Below are positions 25,868 to 36,069 of a stretch of 64,000 nucleotides of DNA, in pieces. The notes below the pieces were generated by a model. That model had not been told where the DNA came from, did no database searches, and was given only the letters and a program-made list of their open reading frames with translations. The stretch comes from Streptomyces fuscichromogenes (lineage in GTDB: Bacteria > Actinomycetota > Actinomycetes > Streptomycetales > Streptomycetaceae). The position numbers were made by a program, and so were the translations under genes. The DNA lies in assembly GCF_014645815.1 (NCBI RefSeq), contig NZ_BMML01000002.1, positions 1 through 64,000 of the forward strand, given 5' to 3'. Each line of letters begins with the position of its first letter. The first letter of the stretch is position 1.

Positions 25868-26015
25868 GGTCGGTGTCCTTCACATTCGATATCGGGTCCG
25901 TCGGGAGGAGAGACGCGGAAAGAAGGGGTGCGGGCCCGGCCTGAACCTATGAGCGTAGAGACTTACGGGGGCGTAGGGGAGGGGGCTCTGCGGGGCGCGT
26001 GCGCGGGCACTCGCT

Positions 26016-27362
26016 CTAGCTACCCGAGCGCCCCTGGACGTACTCCGTCGGAAGGACCGGTTCCCCGCGCGACAGCTGCGTCGCGGAGAGCGGCAGGTTC
26101 GCGCGGGCCGCCGCGTGCCGGGTGCGGGGCGCGTCCAGGGGCTCGCGGGCGACGACCTCGCCGGACTTCACCAGTTCGACCAGCAGCTGCCGGTCGACCA
26201 GCCCGGCCGGGACCTCGCCCGTGCCGACCACCTCGGCCTCCGCCACCCCGTCGGCGTCCAGCCGCCGCGCCGCCCACTTGCGGCCGCCCATGGACGTCTT
26301 GCCGCCCGACGACTTCTTCGCCACCGGCACCAGCGGCGCCTTCGGATCGGCGGACTCGGCACGCGCGACCAGCTTGTAGACCATGGAGCAGGTGGGGTGC
26401 CCGGAGCCGGTCACCAGCTGGGTGCCGACGCCGTACGCGTCCACGGGGGCGGCGGCGAGCGAGGCGATGGCGTACTCGTCGAGGTCGGAGGTCACGATGA
26501 TCCGGGTGTCCCGCGCGCCCAGCTCGTCCAGCTGCTGGCGCACCCGGTGGGCGACCAGCAGCAGGTCGCCGGAGTCGATGCGGACCGCGCCCAGCTCGGG
26601 CCCGGCCACCTCCACGGCCGTACGGACCGCCTCCGCGACGTCGTAGGTGTCGACCAGCAGGGTGGTGCCGCGGCCGAGGGAGTCGACCTGGGCGCGGAAG
26701 GCGTCCCGCTCGTGGTCGTGGAGCAGGGTGAAGGCGTGGGCGGAGGTGCCGACGGTCGGGATGCCGTAGCGGAAGCCGGCGGCCAGGTCGGAGGTGGTGG
26801 CGAAACCGCCGACGTAGGCGGCGCGGGAGGCGGCGACGGCGGCCAGTTCGTGGGTGCGGCGGGCGCCCATCTCGATCAGCGGGCGGTCCCCGGCGGCCGA
26901 GGACATGCGGGAGGCGGCGGCCGCGATCGCGGAGTCGTGGTTGAGGATGGAGAGGAGCACGGTCTCCAGGAGCACGCACTCGGCGAAGGAGCCCTCGACC
27001 CGCACGATCGGGGAGCCCGGGAAGTAGACCTCGCCCTCGGGGTAGCCCCAGATGTCGCCGCTGAAGCGGTAGCCGGCGAGCCACTCCAGGGTCGGCCCGT
27101 CGACGATCTTCCGTTCCTGGAGGAAGCGGAGGACGTCCGCGTCGAAGCGGAAGTTCTCGACCGCGTCCAGGACGCGGCCGGTGCCCGCCACGACGCCGTA
27201 GCGGCGCCCGTCGGGCAGTCGCCGGGTGAAGACCTCGAAGACGCTGCGCCGCTCGGCCGTACCCGCCTTCAGGGCCGCCTGCAGCATCGTCAGCTCGTAC
27301 TGGTCCGTGAAGAGCGCCGTCGACGGGACGTCCACCGGCAGGCCAAGGTCCGCAGTGTTCAT
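26016..27362 (-). CDS. pncB: Nicotinate phosphoribosyltransferase
   Basis: Enzyme of 448 residues making nicotinate mononucleotide from nicotinate and PRPP, the second step of NAD salvage after PncA. Family motifs include FTDQYELTML at the N-terminus, GARRTHELAA with the active-site His, GTSAHAF, LVDTYDV, VRIDSGDL and the C-terminal GGRKWAARR. It has the usual length. The gene is divergent from clpS with only 67 bp between starts; the shared promoter region contains no palindrome that I can see. Confidence 0.94.
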   Translation of the reverse strand: MNTADLGLPVDVPSTALFTDQYELTMLQAALKAGTAERRSVFEVFTRRLPDGRRYGVVAGTGRVLDAVENFRFDADVLRFLQERKIVDGPTLEWLAGYRFSGDIWGYPEGEVYFPGSPIVRVEGSFAECVLLETVLLSILNHDSAIAAAASRMSSAAGDRPLIEMGARRTHELAAVAASRAAYVGGFATTSDLAAGFRYGIPTVGTSAHAFTLLHDHERDAFRAQVDSLGRGTTLLVDTYDVAEAVRTAVEVAGPELGAVRIDSGDLLLVAHRVRQQLDELGARDTRIIVTSDLDEYAIASLAAAPVDAYGVGTQLVTGSGHPTCSMVYKLVARAESADPKAPLVPVAKKSSGGKTSMGGRKWAARRLDADGVAEAEVVGTGEVPAGLVDRQLLVELVKSGEVVAREPLDAPRTRHAAARANLPLSATQLSRGEPVLPTEYVQGRSGS

Positions 27363-27429
27363 GACGACAGATGCTACACCCCTTCGCGTCAGTGTGACGA
27401 TTTAAGCGCCCCGTGGCAGCATGGGCCTT

Positions 27430-27738
27430 GTGACGTCACCCGCTCCCGTAGAGATCGAACGTACCGAGTCGGCGGAGGAGGTCTTCGCCGTCCCCGAGCC
27501 GGACGTCCCGTGGATCACGATCGTGCACAACGACCCGGTCAACCTCATGAGCTACGTGACGTACGTCTTCCAGACGTACTTCGGCTATCCCAAGGACAAG
27601 GCCACCAAGCTCATGCTGGACGTCCACCACAAGGGCCGCGCGGTCGTCTCCAGCGGCAGCCGCGAGGAGATGGAACGCGACGTGCAGGCCATGCACGGCT
27701 ACGGTCTGTGGGCGACCCTCCAGCAGGACCGGAAGTAG
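27430..27738 (+). CDS. clpS: ClpS adaptor protein
   Basis: N-degron adaptor of 102 residues that delivers substrates to ClpAP/ClpC. The core is [20 protein letters not shown], with the Asn-Asp substrate pocket, then [20 protein letters not shown] and the C-terminal helix with [12 protein letters not shown] 27430 is preferred: a -10-like CAGCAT lies 7 nt upstream (leaderless); the in-frame ATG 27421 has no ribosome site. It is followed by a DUF2017 gene, the same pairing as in mycobacteria. Confidence 0.94.
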   Translation: MTSPAPVEIERTESAEEVFAVPEPDVPWITIVHNDPVNLMSYVTYVFQTYFGYPKDKATKLMLDVHHKGRAVVSSGSREEMERDVQAMHGYGLWATLQQDRK

Positions 27739-27890
27739 CCGCACCCGCGGTGGCCGCACCCGCCGGACGGGGGTGCCCGCATCGCTTCGACCTCCTCCTC
27801 CGCCCTGCAGCCGCACGTACCAGAACCCGCTCGGGCCGGCCGTCAACGCACTCGGCGTTACCGCCGACCTGACCCAGAGGACCCCTCCCC

Positions 27891-28496
27891 ATGCCAGGAA
27901 TCTTCGAACCGCTCCCCGGCGGCGGCGCGGCCGTCGCGCTCGACGACGTCGAGATCTCCATCATCCGGTCGCTGGCCGTCCAGCTCCTGGAGCTCATCGG
28001 CCCCGGCCCCGCCGAGGACGCGCCCGACGACCCGCTCGCCGAGCTGTTCGCCGAGGGGCCGAGCGAGGCGCCCAGCGACCCGGTGCTGCGCCGGCTCTTC
28101 CCGGACGCCTACGGCGACCCCGAGCGGCTCCCGAAGTCCCCGGAGGAGGCCGAGGAGCAGCAGGCCCACTCCGCGGAGTTCCGCCGCTACACCGAGAACG
28201 ACCTCAGGGCCGGAAAGCGGGGGACCGCCCTCGCGGTGATCCGCTCCCTCGACGCCCTCGCCCCGGAGGGGAAGGGCGACGCGGTCCTCAAGCTGGCGCC
28301 CGAGGAGTCCCGGCAGTGGCTCGGCGCCCTCACCGACCTGCGCCTGGCGATCGGCTCCCGCCTCGACATCACCGACGAGGACGACACCGACCTGCTCTAC
28401 CGGCTCCCGGACGAGGACCCGCGCAAGCCGATGGTGATGGCGTACCTGTGGCTCGGCGGCCTCCAGGAGACCCTGGTCGCCACCCTTATGCCGTAA
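27891..28496 (+). CDS. DUF2017 protein
   Basis: Cytoplasmic protein of 201 residues of the actinobacterial DUF2017 family. The N-terminus (MPGIFEPLPGGGAAVALDDV) and the helical core (EFRRYTENDLRAGKRGTALA, LRLAIGSRLDITDED) are as I recall for the family. It consistently follows clpS, which suggests a link to Clp proteolysis, but no biochemical role is known to me. ATG 27891 has AGAGGA upstream. Confidence 0.85.
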   Translation: MPGIFEPLPGGGAAVALDDVEISIIRSLAVQLLELIGPGPAEDAPDDPLAELFAEGPSEAPSDPVLRRLFPDAYGDPERLPKSPEEAEEQQAHSAEFRRYTENDLRAGKRGTALAVIRSLDALAPEGKGDAVLKLAPEESRQWLGALTDLRLAIGSRLDITDEDDTDLLYRLPDEDPRKPMVMAYLWLGGLQETLVATLMP

Positions 28497-28547
28497 TACG
28501 TCCCGGATGCATCAATACGTCCCGGATACATCGCGGATACGTCCCGG
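28495..28547. repeat. 19-nt direct repeats after the DUF2017 gene
   Basis: AATACGTCCCGGATGCATC (28495-28513), AATACGTCCCGGATACATC (28514-28532) and a partial GATACGTCCCGG (28536-28547). The first copy overlaps the DUF2017 stop codon. Confidence 0.8.
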
Positions 28548-28869
28548 TTTCGCGTTCGCTCAGAGGACGCTCAGATCCGGATAACGATCCCGTCACCGTT
28601 GCGGCCTGTTATGACCTTTTTGGCCGCACTTTGTCCACTTCTTCCAGTGTTGTACGCCACAATCCCTCTCGGCGGAACCGGGTGATCAGCGTTGCGGCCG
28701 TGATAAATCTTCACGACCGCCCGGCGAACACCACCCATGTGTACGTCCGGGTGCGCCACCGAACCGGCAACCACCGGTCAGGCACCGCTCCAGCAATCCG
28801 GGGGGATCGAAACCCGATCCGAGGCCGACGAGAGGCCCGGGTCGGCATGGAGAAAGGCGCACACCACAC
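28548..28869. other. Noncoding gap upstream of the second permease
   Basis: No gene seen. It contains a comparatively AT-rich part (28600-28670, with TTATGACCTTTTTGG and TTGTCCACTTCTTCC), the probable promoter area of the permease, and its ribosome site GGAGAAAGG (about 28848-28856). Confidence 0.45.
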
Positions 28870-30327
28870 ATGACCTCCGCTCAGGTCGGCACGCCGGGGA
28901 AGGGCTCCGGGTCCCCGGAAGCACCCGAGGCCTCCGAAGAGGGGTACGAGCGCGGACTCGGCAGCCGCCAGGTCCAGATGATCGCCATCGGCGGCGCCAT
29001 CGGCGTCGGGCTCTTCCTGGGTGCCGGGGCGAACATCGCCAAGGCCGGTCCCAGCCTCATCCTGATGTACGCCCTCGCCGGCGGCATCATCTTCTTCATC
29101 ATGCGGGCCCTCGGCGAGCTGCTGCTCTACCGCCCGGTCTCCGGCTCCTTCGCCGAGTACTCCCGGGAGTTCCTCGGCCCGTTCTTCGGCTACTTCACCG
29201 GCTGGACGTACTGGCTGATGTGGGTCGTGACGGGCATGGCGGAGCTCACCGCCGCGGCGATCTACGTGAACTACTGGTTCCCGTCCGTCCCGCAGTGGGT
29301 GACCGCGCTCGTCTTCCTGGTGATCCTCTTCGGGGTCAACCTGATCTCGGTGAAGGTCTTCGGGGAGCTGGAGTTCTGGTTCTCCATGGTCAAGGTCACC
29401 GCCCTGATCGGCATGATCGTGATCGGTCTCGGCGTCCTCACCTTCGGCTTCAGCGCCGCCGGTGACACCGCGTCGGTCGCGAACCTCTACCAGTTCGACG
29501 GCTTCTTCCCCAAGGGCGTCGGCTCCTCCCTGATGACCCTTCAGGGCGTCATGTTCGCCTACCTCGCGGTCGAGCTGGTCGGCGTCACCGCCGGCGAGTC
29601 GGAGAACCCGGAGAAGACCCTCCCCAAGGCGATCAACACCCTCCCCTGGCGTATCGCGCTCTTCTACGTCGGCGCGCTCACGGTGATCCTCTGCGTGGTG
29701 AAGTGGACGGAGTTCGCCCCGGGCGTCAGCCCCTTCGTGGCCGCCTTCGCGAAGATCGGCATCCCGGCCGGTGCCGGCATCGTCAACTTCGTCGTGCTGA
29801 CCGCCGCCCTGTCCTCCTGCAACTCCGGCATGTACTCCACGGGCCGCATGCTGCGGAACCTGGCCGACAGCGGCGAGGCCCCGGCCGTCTTCCGCAGGCT
29901 GTCCGCGTCGAAGACCCCGGCGCTCGGCATCACGGTCTCGGTCCTCTTCATGGGCATCGGCGTGGTCCTCAACTACGTCGTCCCGGAGAAGGCGTTCGGC
30001 TACGTCACCTCGGTCGCCACCGCGGCCGGCATCTGGACCTGGCTGATGATCCTGATCAGCCACGTCCTCTACCGCCGCGCGGTCGACGCCGGCCGCCTGC
30101 CCGCGTCCTCCTTCCCGGCCCCCGGCGGCGCCAGGTGCAGCTGGATCGCGATCGCCTTCCTCCTCTTCGTGACCTGCCTGATCGCGTACGACGGCGACTC
30201 CCGGGTGTGCCTGTACGTCATGGCCGGCTGGGCCGCCGCGCTGGGCGTCGGCTGGCTGGTGCTGAAGAACCGCAACCCCGAGGTCGCCGAGCGCCACGAG
30301 CCGGCACCGCTGGAAAAGGTGAGCTAA
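28870..30327 (+). CDS. Amino-acid permease, AAT family
   Basis: Membrane transporter of 485 residues with 12 predicted helices. The signature IAIGGAIGVGLFLGAG in TM1, MRALGELLLYRPVSGSFAEY, and the segment GVTAGESENPEKTLPKAIN place it in the amino-acid transporter (GabP/AroP-like) group of the APC superfamily, distinct from the CAT-like permease at 4662. The substrate is not predictable. The start is ATG 28870 with GGAGAAAGG upstream. A large imperfect GC hairpin (30336-30393) follows. Confidence 0.9.
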   Translation: MTSAQVGTPGKGSGSPEAPEASEEGYERGLGSRQVQMIAIGGAIGVGLFLGAGANIAKAGPSLILMYALAGGIIFFIMRALGELLLYRPVSGSFAEYSREFLGPFFGYFTGWTYWLMWVVTGMAELTAAAIYVNYWFPSVPQWVTALVFLVILFGVNLISVKVFGELEFWFSMVKVTALIGMIVIGLGVLTFGFSAAGDTASVANLYQFDGFFPKGVGSSLMTLQGVMFAYLAVELVGVTAGESENPEKTLPKAINTLPWRIALFYVGALTVILCVVKWTEFAPGVSPFVAAFAKIGIPAGAGIVNFVVLTAALSSCNSGMYSTGRMLRNLADSGEAPAVFRRLSASKTPALGITVSVLFMGIGVVLNYVVPEKAFGYVTSVATAAGIWTWLMILISHVLYRRAVDAGRLPASSFPAPGGARCSWIAIAFLLFVTCLIAYDGDSRVCLYVMAGWAAALGVGWLVLKNRNPEVAERHEPAPLEKVS

Positions 30328-30443
30328 CCCCCCCAGGACGCCCGCCGCGGGGAGCACTCGTGGCGCCCCTCGCGGCAGCCGCTCAGGGCGTCCGGCATCT
30401 GGGCCGTCCCGTACCAGCCTTCGGTACGGGGCGGCCCTCTGCT

Positions 30444-30449
30444 TATCCT
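30444..30449 (+). promoter_or_regulatory. -10 box, leaderless mec
   Basis: TATCCT ends 7 nt before the ATG at 30457; no Shine-Dalgarno. Confidence 0.6.
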
Positions 30450-30456
30450 GGCGACC

Positions 30457-30879
30457 ATGCTGACCATCACCCAGGCCCTCGTCGACCAGATCGTCGCGCA
30501 CGCGCGCAAGGACCACCCGGACGAGGCGTGCGGCGTCGTCGCGGGCCCGGCGGGCTCGGACCGGCCCGAGCGGTTCATCCCGATGCTGAACGCGGCGATG
30601 TCGCCGACGTTCTACGAGTTCGACTCCGGGGACCTGCTCAAGCTGTACCGGGAGATGGACGACCGGGACGAGGAGCCGGTGATCGTCTACCACTCCCACA
30701 CGGCGACGGAGGCGTACCCGTCCCGCACGGACATCTCCTACGCGAACGAGCCCGGCGCCCACTACGTCCTCGTCTCCACCGCCGACACCGACTCCCTGGG
30801 CGACTTCCAGTTCCGCTCGTACCGCATCGTGGACGGCGTGGTCACGGAGGAGGAGATCACCATCGTCGAGACATACTGA
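30457..30879 (+). CDS. mec: JAMM-family metalloprotease, CysO-processing (Mec-like)
   Basis: Zinc peptidase of 140 residues of the Mov34/JAMM (M67) family. The complete motif is present: Glu23 (PDEACG), then His79-Ser80-His81, Ser89 and Asp92 in YHSHTATEAYPSRTD. In Mycobacterium tuberculosis the homologue Mec+ releases cysteine from the CysO-cysteine adduct, and its gene sits beside cysO and cysM, as here. It has its own leaderless promoter and is separated from the cysO operon by 355 bp with repeats and the leader peptide, so it is not simply co-transcribed. Confidence 0.9.
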   Translation: MLTITQALVDQIVAHARKDHPDEACGVVAGPAGSDRPERFIPMLNAAMSPTFYEFDSGDLLKLYREMDDRDEEPVIVYHSHTATEAYPSRTDISYANEPGAHYVLVSTADTDSLGDFQFRSYRIVDGVVTEEEITIVETY

Positions 30880-30925
30880 CCTCCCCACCACCTTCCCCTC
30901 CGCCGCCTGCCCCCTGCCCGCCTTC

Positions 30926-31140
30926 GGCGGTGCCGGACCGGCCGGTGTTCACGTGCGGGCCGGTGGGGGCTGGTCGCGCAGTTCCCCGCGCCCCTGGGTG
31001 GGCTGCCCTGCCCGGCGGTGATCCATCGCCCCTTCTCCGCCGATCACCAAACCCTTCTGTGCCGCCTGTCCTCCGCCCGTCTTTTCTTTCCGCCGCAACG
31101 GCGCTCGGCCACGACGGTGGATTTCGGCGGTGTCGGAGCG
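30926..31140 (-). repeat. Diverged, inverted copy of the 148-bp array unit
   Basis: 30926-31010 on the minus strand matches the first half of the array unit (GGGGCGCGGGGAACTGCGCG, CCCCCACCGGCCCGC, CCGGCACCGCCG). 31090-31136 matches the second half (CACCGCCGAAATCCACCGTC, then GTGGCCGAGCGCCGTTGCGG). They lie in the order expected at a junction between two tandem units. This accounts for most of the mec-cysO gap. Confidence 0.7.
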
Positions 31141-31222
31141 ACCTGGTGAGGGTTATCTCATAGTTCGGTCAGAATCCGTCCGGGATGTGGAATCACACTC
31201 CGGGACCGGTACCGGGAATCGA

Positions 31223-31228
31223 TACGAT
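31223..31228 (+). promoter_or_regulatory. -10 box of the cysO-cysM leader peptide, leaderless
   Basis: TACGAT ends 6 nt before ATG 31235, which puts the transcript start at the leader-peptide start codon. Confidence 0.65.
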
Positions 31229-31234
31229 GACCCC

Positions 31235-31330
31235 ATGGTTCTGAACGACGTGGGCGACAAGGCGCGGGGCACCCTGCTCGTGGCGCGGCTGCACGTCGAT
31301 CTGTGCAGGCTGAACAGCGCCATCTGTTGA
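31235..31330 (+). CDS. Cys-containing leader peptide upstream of cysO-cysM
   Basis: ORF of 31 codons ending RLHVDLCRLNSAIC-stop, with Cys as the last residue and a second Cys six codons from the start of that motif. It lies 88 bp upstream of cysO with a leaderless promoter. The HVDLxRxxSxxC pattern is that of actinobacterial leader peptides found upstream of sulfur-metabolism genes. In mycobacteria, leaderless short Cys ORFs act as cysteine-responsive attenuators. The likely role is a cis sensor: ribosome stalling at Cys codons when Cys-tRNA is low would alter folding of 31331-31417, which contains GCCGTACGGC and GCCGCGGC palindromes. The mechanism is inferred. Confidence 0.78.
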   Translation: MVLNDVGDKARGTLLVARLHVDLCRLNSAIC

Positions 31331-31417
31331 CGTTTCCCTGCCGCCGTACGGCCATGAGCCGCGGCGTGCTGCTGTGCGCGCCCAACCACCCAGACTTCCC
31401 GACAGGAGCCCGCAACC

Positions 31418-32654
<1,237 letters not shown>

Positions 32655-32675
32655 TGCTCATCATGTACGCGCCAA

Positions 32676-32693
32676 CCCCCTCCTATGAGGGGG
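32676..32693 (+). terminator. Hairpin after cysM
   Basis: CCCCCTC, loop CTAT, GAGGGGG, 22 bp past the cysM stop. A second inverted repeat CCGGGG...CCCCGG (32729-32748) follows and may add to termination or be an operator. Confidence 0.6.
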
Positions 32694-32899
32694 CTAAGCG
32701 CTGTTTATGGCGTAGCAAAGATCTTCGTCCGGGGGAACCGGTCCCCGGCGAACCCCGCTAGGTTCCTCACCGTCCTGTCATGCCACGCACATCGGCATCC
32801 CAGGGTGTTTGAAGTGTCATGCTCATGACCGCGCACTCTGCCGCCGCTACGCGCGTCACGGGCCTGCCTTGTAACCCCACCGATGGAGGCAGTACCCCC

Positions 32900-34978
32900 A
32901 TGCGTGAATCACGACGGAGCCTGCGAAGACTTCTGGCCTTCGCCTTCCCCGCCCTCGCCCTCGCCGTCTCCGGTTTCGTAGCAGCGCCGACCGCACAGGC
33001 ACAGGCGTCGGCACACACCGTCGCCCCCCTGGCCACCGCCCAGAGCACCCGGGCCGCCCAGAACTCCAAGGCCCTCACCGACCCCGCCCGGCAGGCCGTG
33101 CACAGCACCGGCAAGGCCGGTCAGAAGGTGCCCACCAAGCACCTGTGCGCCACCGTCTCCAAGCCCGGTGAGGTCAACTGCTTCGCGCAGCGCCGCACCG
33201 ACATCAAGCAGCAGCTGTCCGCCGCGCTCGCCGCCGCCCCCTCCGGCCTGAGCCCGACCAACCTGCACAGCGCCTACAACCTGCCCTCGACGGGCGGCTC
33301 CGGCCTGACCGTCGCCGTGGTCGACGCCTACAACGACCCCAACGCGGCCTCCGACCTGGCCACTTACCGCTCCACGTACGGGCTGTCGGCGTGCACCGTC
33401 GCCAACGGCTGCTTCAAGCAGGTCAGCCAGACCGGTTCGACGACCTCGCTGCCGACGAACGACTCCGGCTGGGCCGGCGAGGAAGCGCTCGACATCGACA
33501 TGGTCAGCGCCGTCTGCCCGAACTGCAACATCATCCTCGTCGAGGCCAGCTCCGCCACCGACTCCGACCTCGGCACCGCCGAGAACGAGGCCGTCACCCT
33601 CGGCGCCAAGTTCGTCTCCAACAGCTGGGGCGGCTCCGAGTCCTCCTCCCAGACCAGTGAGGACACCTCGTACTTCAAGCACCCGGGTGTCGCGATCACC
33701 GTCTCCGCCGGTGACGAGGACTACGGCGCCGAGTACCCGGCGACCTCCCAGTACGTGACCGCCGTCGGCGGCACCGCGCTGTCCACCTCCTCCAGCACCC
33801 GCGGCTGGACCGAGTCCGTGTGGAAGACCAGCTCCTCCGAGGGCACCGGCTCCGGCTGCTCCGCCTACGACGCGAAGCCGAGCTGGCAGACCGACACCGG
33901 CTGCACCAAGCGCATGGAGTCCGACGTCTCCGCGGTCGCCGACCCGGCCACCGGCGTGGCGGTCTACGACACCTACGGCGGCTCCGGCTGGGCGGTCTAC
34001 GGCGGTACGAGCGCCTCCTCGCCGATCATCGCCGGCGTGTACGCCCTCGCGGGCACCCCGGGTTCGAGCGACTACCCGGCGAAGTACCCGTACTCCCACA
34101 CCAGCAACCTGTACGACGTGACCAGCGGCAACAACGGCTCCTGCTCGACGTCGTACTTCTGCACCGCCGGCACCGGCTACGACGGTCCGACCGGCTGGGG
34201 CACCCCGAACGGCACCACCGCCTTCGCCTCGGGCACCAGCACCGGCAACACGGTGACCGTCACCAACCCCGGCAGCCAGTCCACCGCGACCGGCTCCTCG
34301 GTCAGCCTCCAGATCTCCGCCACCGACAGCGCGAGCGCCACCCTCACCTACAGCGCCAGCGGCCTGCCCACCGGCCTGTCCATCTCCAGCTCCACCGGTC
34401 TGATCTCCGGTACGGCGTCCACCGCGGGCACCTACAGCACCACCGTCACCGCGACCGACTCCACCGGCGCCTCCGGCACGGCCTCCTTCACCTGGACCGT
34501 CAGCACCAGCGGCGGCGGCACCTGCTCCTCGTCCCAGCTGCTGGGCAACGCGGGCTTCGAGTCGGGCAACACCACCTGGACCGCGAGCAGTGGCGTCATC
34601 ACCAACTCCAGCAGCGAGTCGGCACACGCCGGCTCCTACTACGCCTGGCTCGACGGCTACGGCTCCTCGCACACCGACACGCTCTCCCAGTCGGTGACGA
34701 TCCCGTCCGGCTGCACCGCCACCACGTTCACCTTCTACCTGCACGTCGACACCGCCGAGACCACCACCAGCACCCAGTACGACAAGCTGACGGTCACCGC
34801 CGGTTCGACCACCCTGGCCACCTACTCGAACCTCAACGCGGCCACCGGGTACGTGCAGAAGTCCTTCAGCCTCGGCTCCTACGCGGGCTCGACCGTCACC
34901 CTGAAGTTCAGCGGTGTCGAGGACTCCTCGCTCCAGACCAGCTTCGTCGTCGACGACACCGCCGTCACGACCGGCTGA
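32900..34978 (+). CDS. Secreted S53-like serine peptidase with Ig-like and C-terminal domains
   Basis: Exported protein of 692 residues. The signal peptide ([20 protein letters not shown], cleavage after AQA near residue 37) and a propeptide precede the catalytic domain (about 120-450). [20 protein letters not shown] carries the Glu/Asp residues, and the nucleophile Ser lies in [13 protein letters not shown], consistent with sedolisins (S53). Next is a putative Ig domain ([20 protein letters not shown], about 450-535), then a beta-rich C-terminal domain ([15 protein letters not shown] to the end) that probably binds a surface or carbohydrate. GGAGG precedes ATG 32900; the upstream ATGs lack one. 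Confidence 0.88.
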   Translation: MRESRRSLRRLLAFAFPALALAVSGFVAAPTAQAQASAHTVAPLATAQSTRAAQNSKALTDPARQAVHSTGKAGQKVPTKHLCATVSKPGEVNCFAQRRTDIKQQLSAALAAAPSGLSPTNLHSAYNLPSTGGSGLTVAVVDAYNDPNAASDLATYRSTYGLSACTVANGCFKQVSQTGSTTSLPTNDSGWAGEEALDIDMVSAVCPNCNIILVEASSATDSDLGTAENEAVTLGAKFVSNSWGGSESSSQTSEDTSYFKHPGVAITVSAGDEDYGAEYPATSQYVTAVGGTALSTSSSTRGWTESVWKTSSSEGTGSGCSAYDAKPSWQTDTGCTKRMESDVSAVADPATGVAVYDTYGGSGWAVYGGTSASSPIIAGVYALAGTPGSSDYPAKYPYSHTSNLYDVTSGNNGSCSTSYFCTAGTGYDGPTGWGTPNGTTAFASGTSTGNTVTVTNPGSQSTATGSSVSLQISATDSASATLTYSASGLPTGLSISSSTGLISGTASTAGTYSTTVTATDSTGASGTASFTWTVSTSGGGTCSSSQLLGNAGFESGNTTWTASSGVITNSSSESAHAGSYYAWLDGYGSSHTDTLSQSVTIPSGCTATTFTFYLHVDTAETTTSTQYDKLTVTAGSTTLATYSNLNAATGYVQKSFSLGSYAGSTVTLKFSGVEDSSLQTSFVVDDTAVTTG

Positions 34979-34996
34979 CCTCTTCCGCGAACTGAC

Positions 34997-35035
34997 CGGA
35001 TCCCGCGCCCGGAAGCCGTCCGGGTGCGGGATCCG
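34997..35035 (+). terminator. Strong terminator after the S53 gene
   Basis: CGGATCCCGCGCCCGGA, loop AGCCG, TCCGGGTGCGGGATCCG: a 17-bp stem with a single G-T pair, 18 bp after the stop. Confidence 0.85.
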
Positions 35036-35100
35036 TATGAGCGGCGGATACGTCATATCGGCACCAAGGGTCCGTACCCCGACGGAAAGGCGGACACCTC

Positions 35101-35607
35101 ATGCGCCGTACGACGTTCCACCGCGCGACTCTCGCCGCGGCGACCCTGCTCCTGCTGGCGGGCTGCGGCTCCCAGAGCGGCGGCGGGGACAAGGGCAGCG
35201 GCGCGGTCTCCCCGAAGCCGACCCCGACCCCGAGCACGACCTCGACACCCACCCCCTCCGCCGGGGGTTCTTCCGCCGGCTGCACGCCCCTGACCGCCGA
35301 GCTCACCGCCGCCGACAGCGGCCGTACCTTCTGCCTGGCCCAGGACGGCACCTTCCGGGTCACCCTGACCGGCTCCGAGCAGCGCCCCTGGAAGAAGATC
35401 GGCACGGCCGGCGACACCACCGCCCTGAAGCCCGTGAACTACGGAATCATGCTGCGCGGCGGCGACGCCGGAGCCGCCTACCAGGCGGCCGCCGCGGGGA
35501 CCGTGACGCTCTCCACCACCCGCCCGCTGTGCGCCGAGCCCACCGGCTCCGGCCAGGTCTCCTGCAAGGGAATCCAGGAGTGGCAGGTCACCGTGCGGGT
35601 GAGCTGA
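35101..35607 (+). CDS. Secreted lipoprotein of unknown function
   Basis: Protein of 168 residues. The signal peptide ends in the lipobox LLAG-Cys22, so the mature protein should be tethered to the outer membrane face. A Ser/Thr/Pro linker (about residues 35-57) leads to a small beta-rich domain with four Cys (CTPLTAELTAADSGRTFCLA; PLCAEPTGSGQVSCKG), probably two disulfides. I do not recognise a named family. ATG 35101 has AAAGG upstream. The stop is 3 bp from the convergent PemK-like gene. Confidence 0.8.
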   Translation: MRRTTFHRATLAAATLLLLAGCGSQSGGGDKGSGAVSPKPTPTPSTTSTPTPSAGGSSAGCTPLTAELTAADSGRTFCLAQDGTFRVTLTGSEQRPWKKIGTAGDTTALKPVNYGIMLRGGDAGAAYQAAAAGTVTLSTTRPLCAEPTGSGQVSCKGIQEWQVTVRVS

Positions 35608-35610
35608 GCC

Positions 35611-36069
35611 TCAGCCCGCCAGGTGCCGGACCTGGTCCCACAGGACCGGGTCGACCACGCCCACCCGGCGCCGGAACTCCCACACCTCGATCTCGCGCAG
35701 CTCGTCGGTCTCCAGGAAGCTCGGCCGGCCCTGGGCGTCGCCGACCGAGCCGGGCGGCAGCGGGATCACCCCGGCGCGCTCGTCGTGGTACTTGCTGGTG
35801 ATCTTCGCGATCGTCGCCCGGTCACCGCGCACGGCCAGCACCAGGCAGGGCCGGTCCTTGGCGCCGGGACCGTCCTCGTAGGGCACGTTGGCCCACCAGA
35901 TGTCACCCGGGCGGGGCCGGCCGGCCTGCGCGCGGGTGCCGCGCGGATACCCCGGCGGGCGGGTGCGGTGCCCGCGCGGCCGGTGGCCCCTGCCCCAGCC
36001 GTCGACGAGCGTGGCGACCAGCGCCAGCAGGACCACTGCCGCGAGCGCGAGCCACCATGACGTGTCCAT
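35611..36069 (-). CDS. Membrane-tethered PemK/MazF-like protein
   Basis: Protein of 152 residues. It has one N-terminal membrane helix (WWLALAAVVLLALVATLV, about residues 5-22), a basic Arg/Gly/Pro linker (25-52), then a PemK/MazF-type SH3-like barrel beginning RPGDIWWANVPYEDGPGAKD and continuing RPCLVLAVRGDRATIAKITS. MazF toxins are cytosolic endoribonucleases paired with a small antitoxin. Here no antitoxin gene is adjacent and the protein is membrane-anchored, so a toxin role is doubtful; RNA cleavage at the membrane or loss of activity are alternatives. Confidence 0.8.
   Translation of the reverse strand: MDTSWWLALAAVVLLALVATLVDGWGRGHRPRGHRTRPPGYPRGTRAQAGRPRPGDIWWANVPYEDGPGAKDRPCLVLAVRGDRATIAKITSKYHDERAGVIPLPPGSVGDAQGRPSFLETDELREIEVWEFRRRVGVVDPVLWDQVRHLAG

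Noticed and set aside
24708..25883. 391-codon frame running from pncA across the repeat array
   Set aside because: Out of frame with pncA; its repeats only reflect the noncoding tandem units.
35611..36069. Type II toxin-antitoxin pair
   Set aside because: No antitoxin-like gene adjacent on either strand; the downstream neighbour is a convergent lipoprotein.
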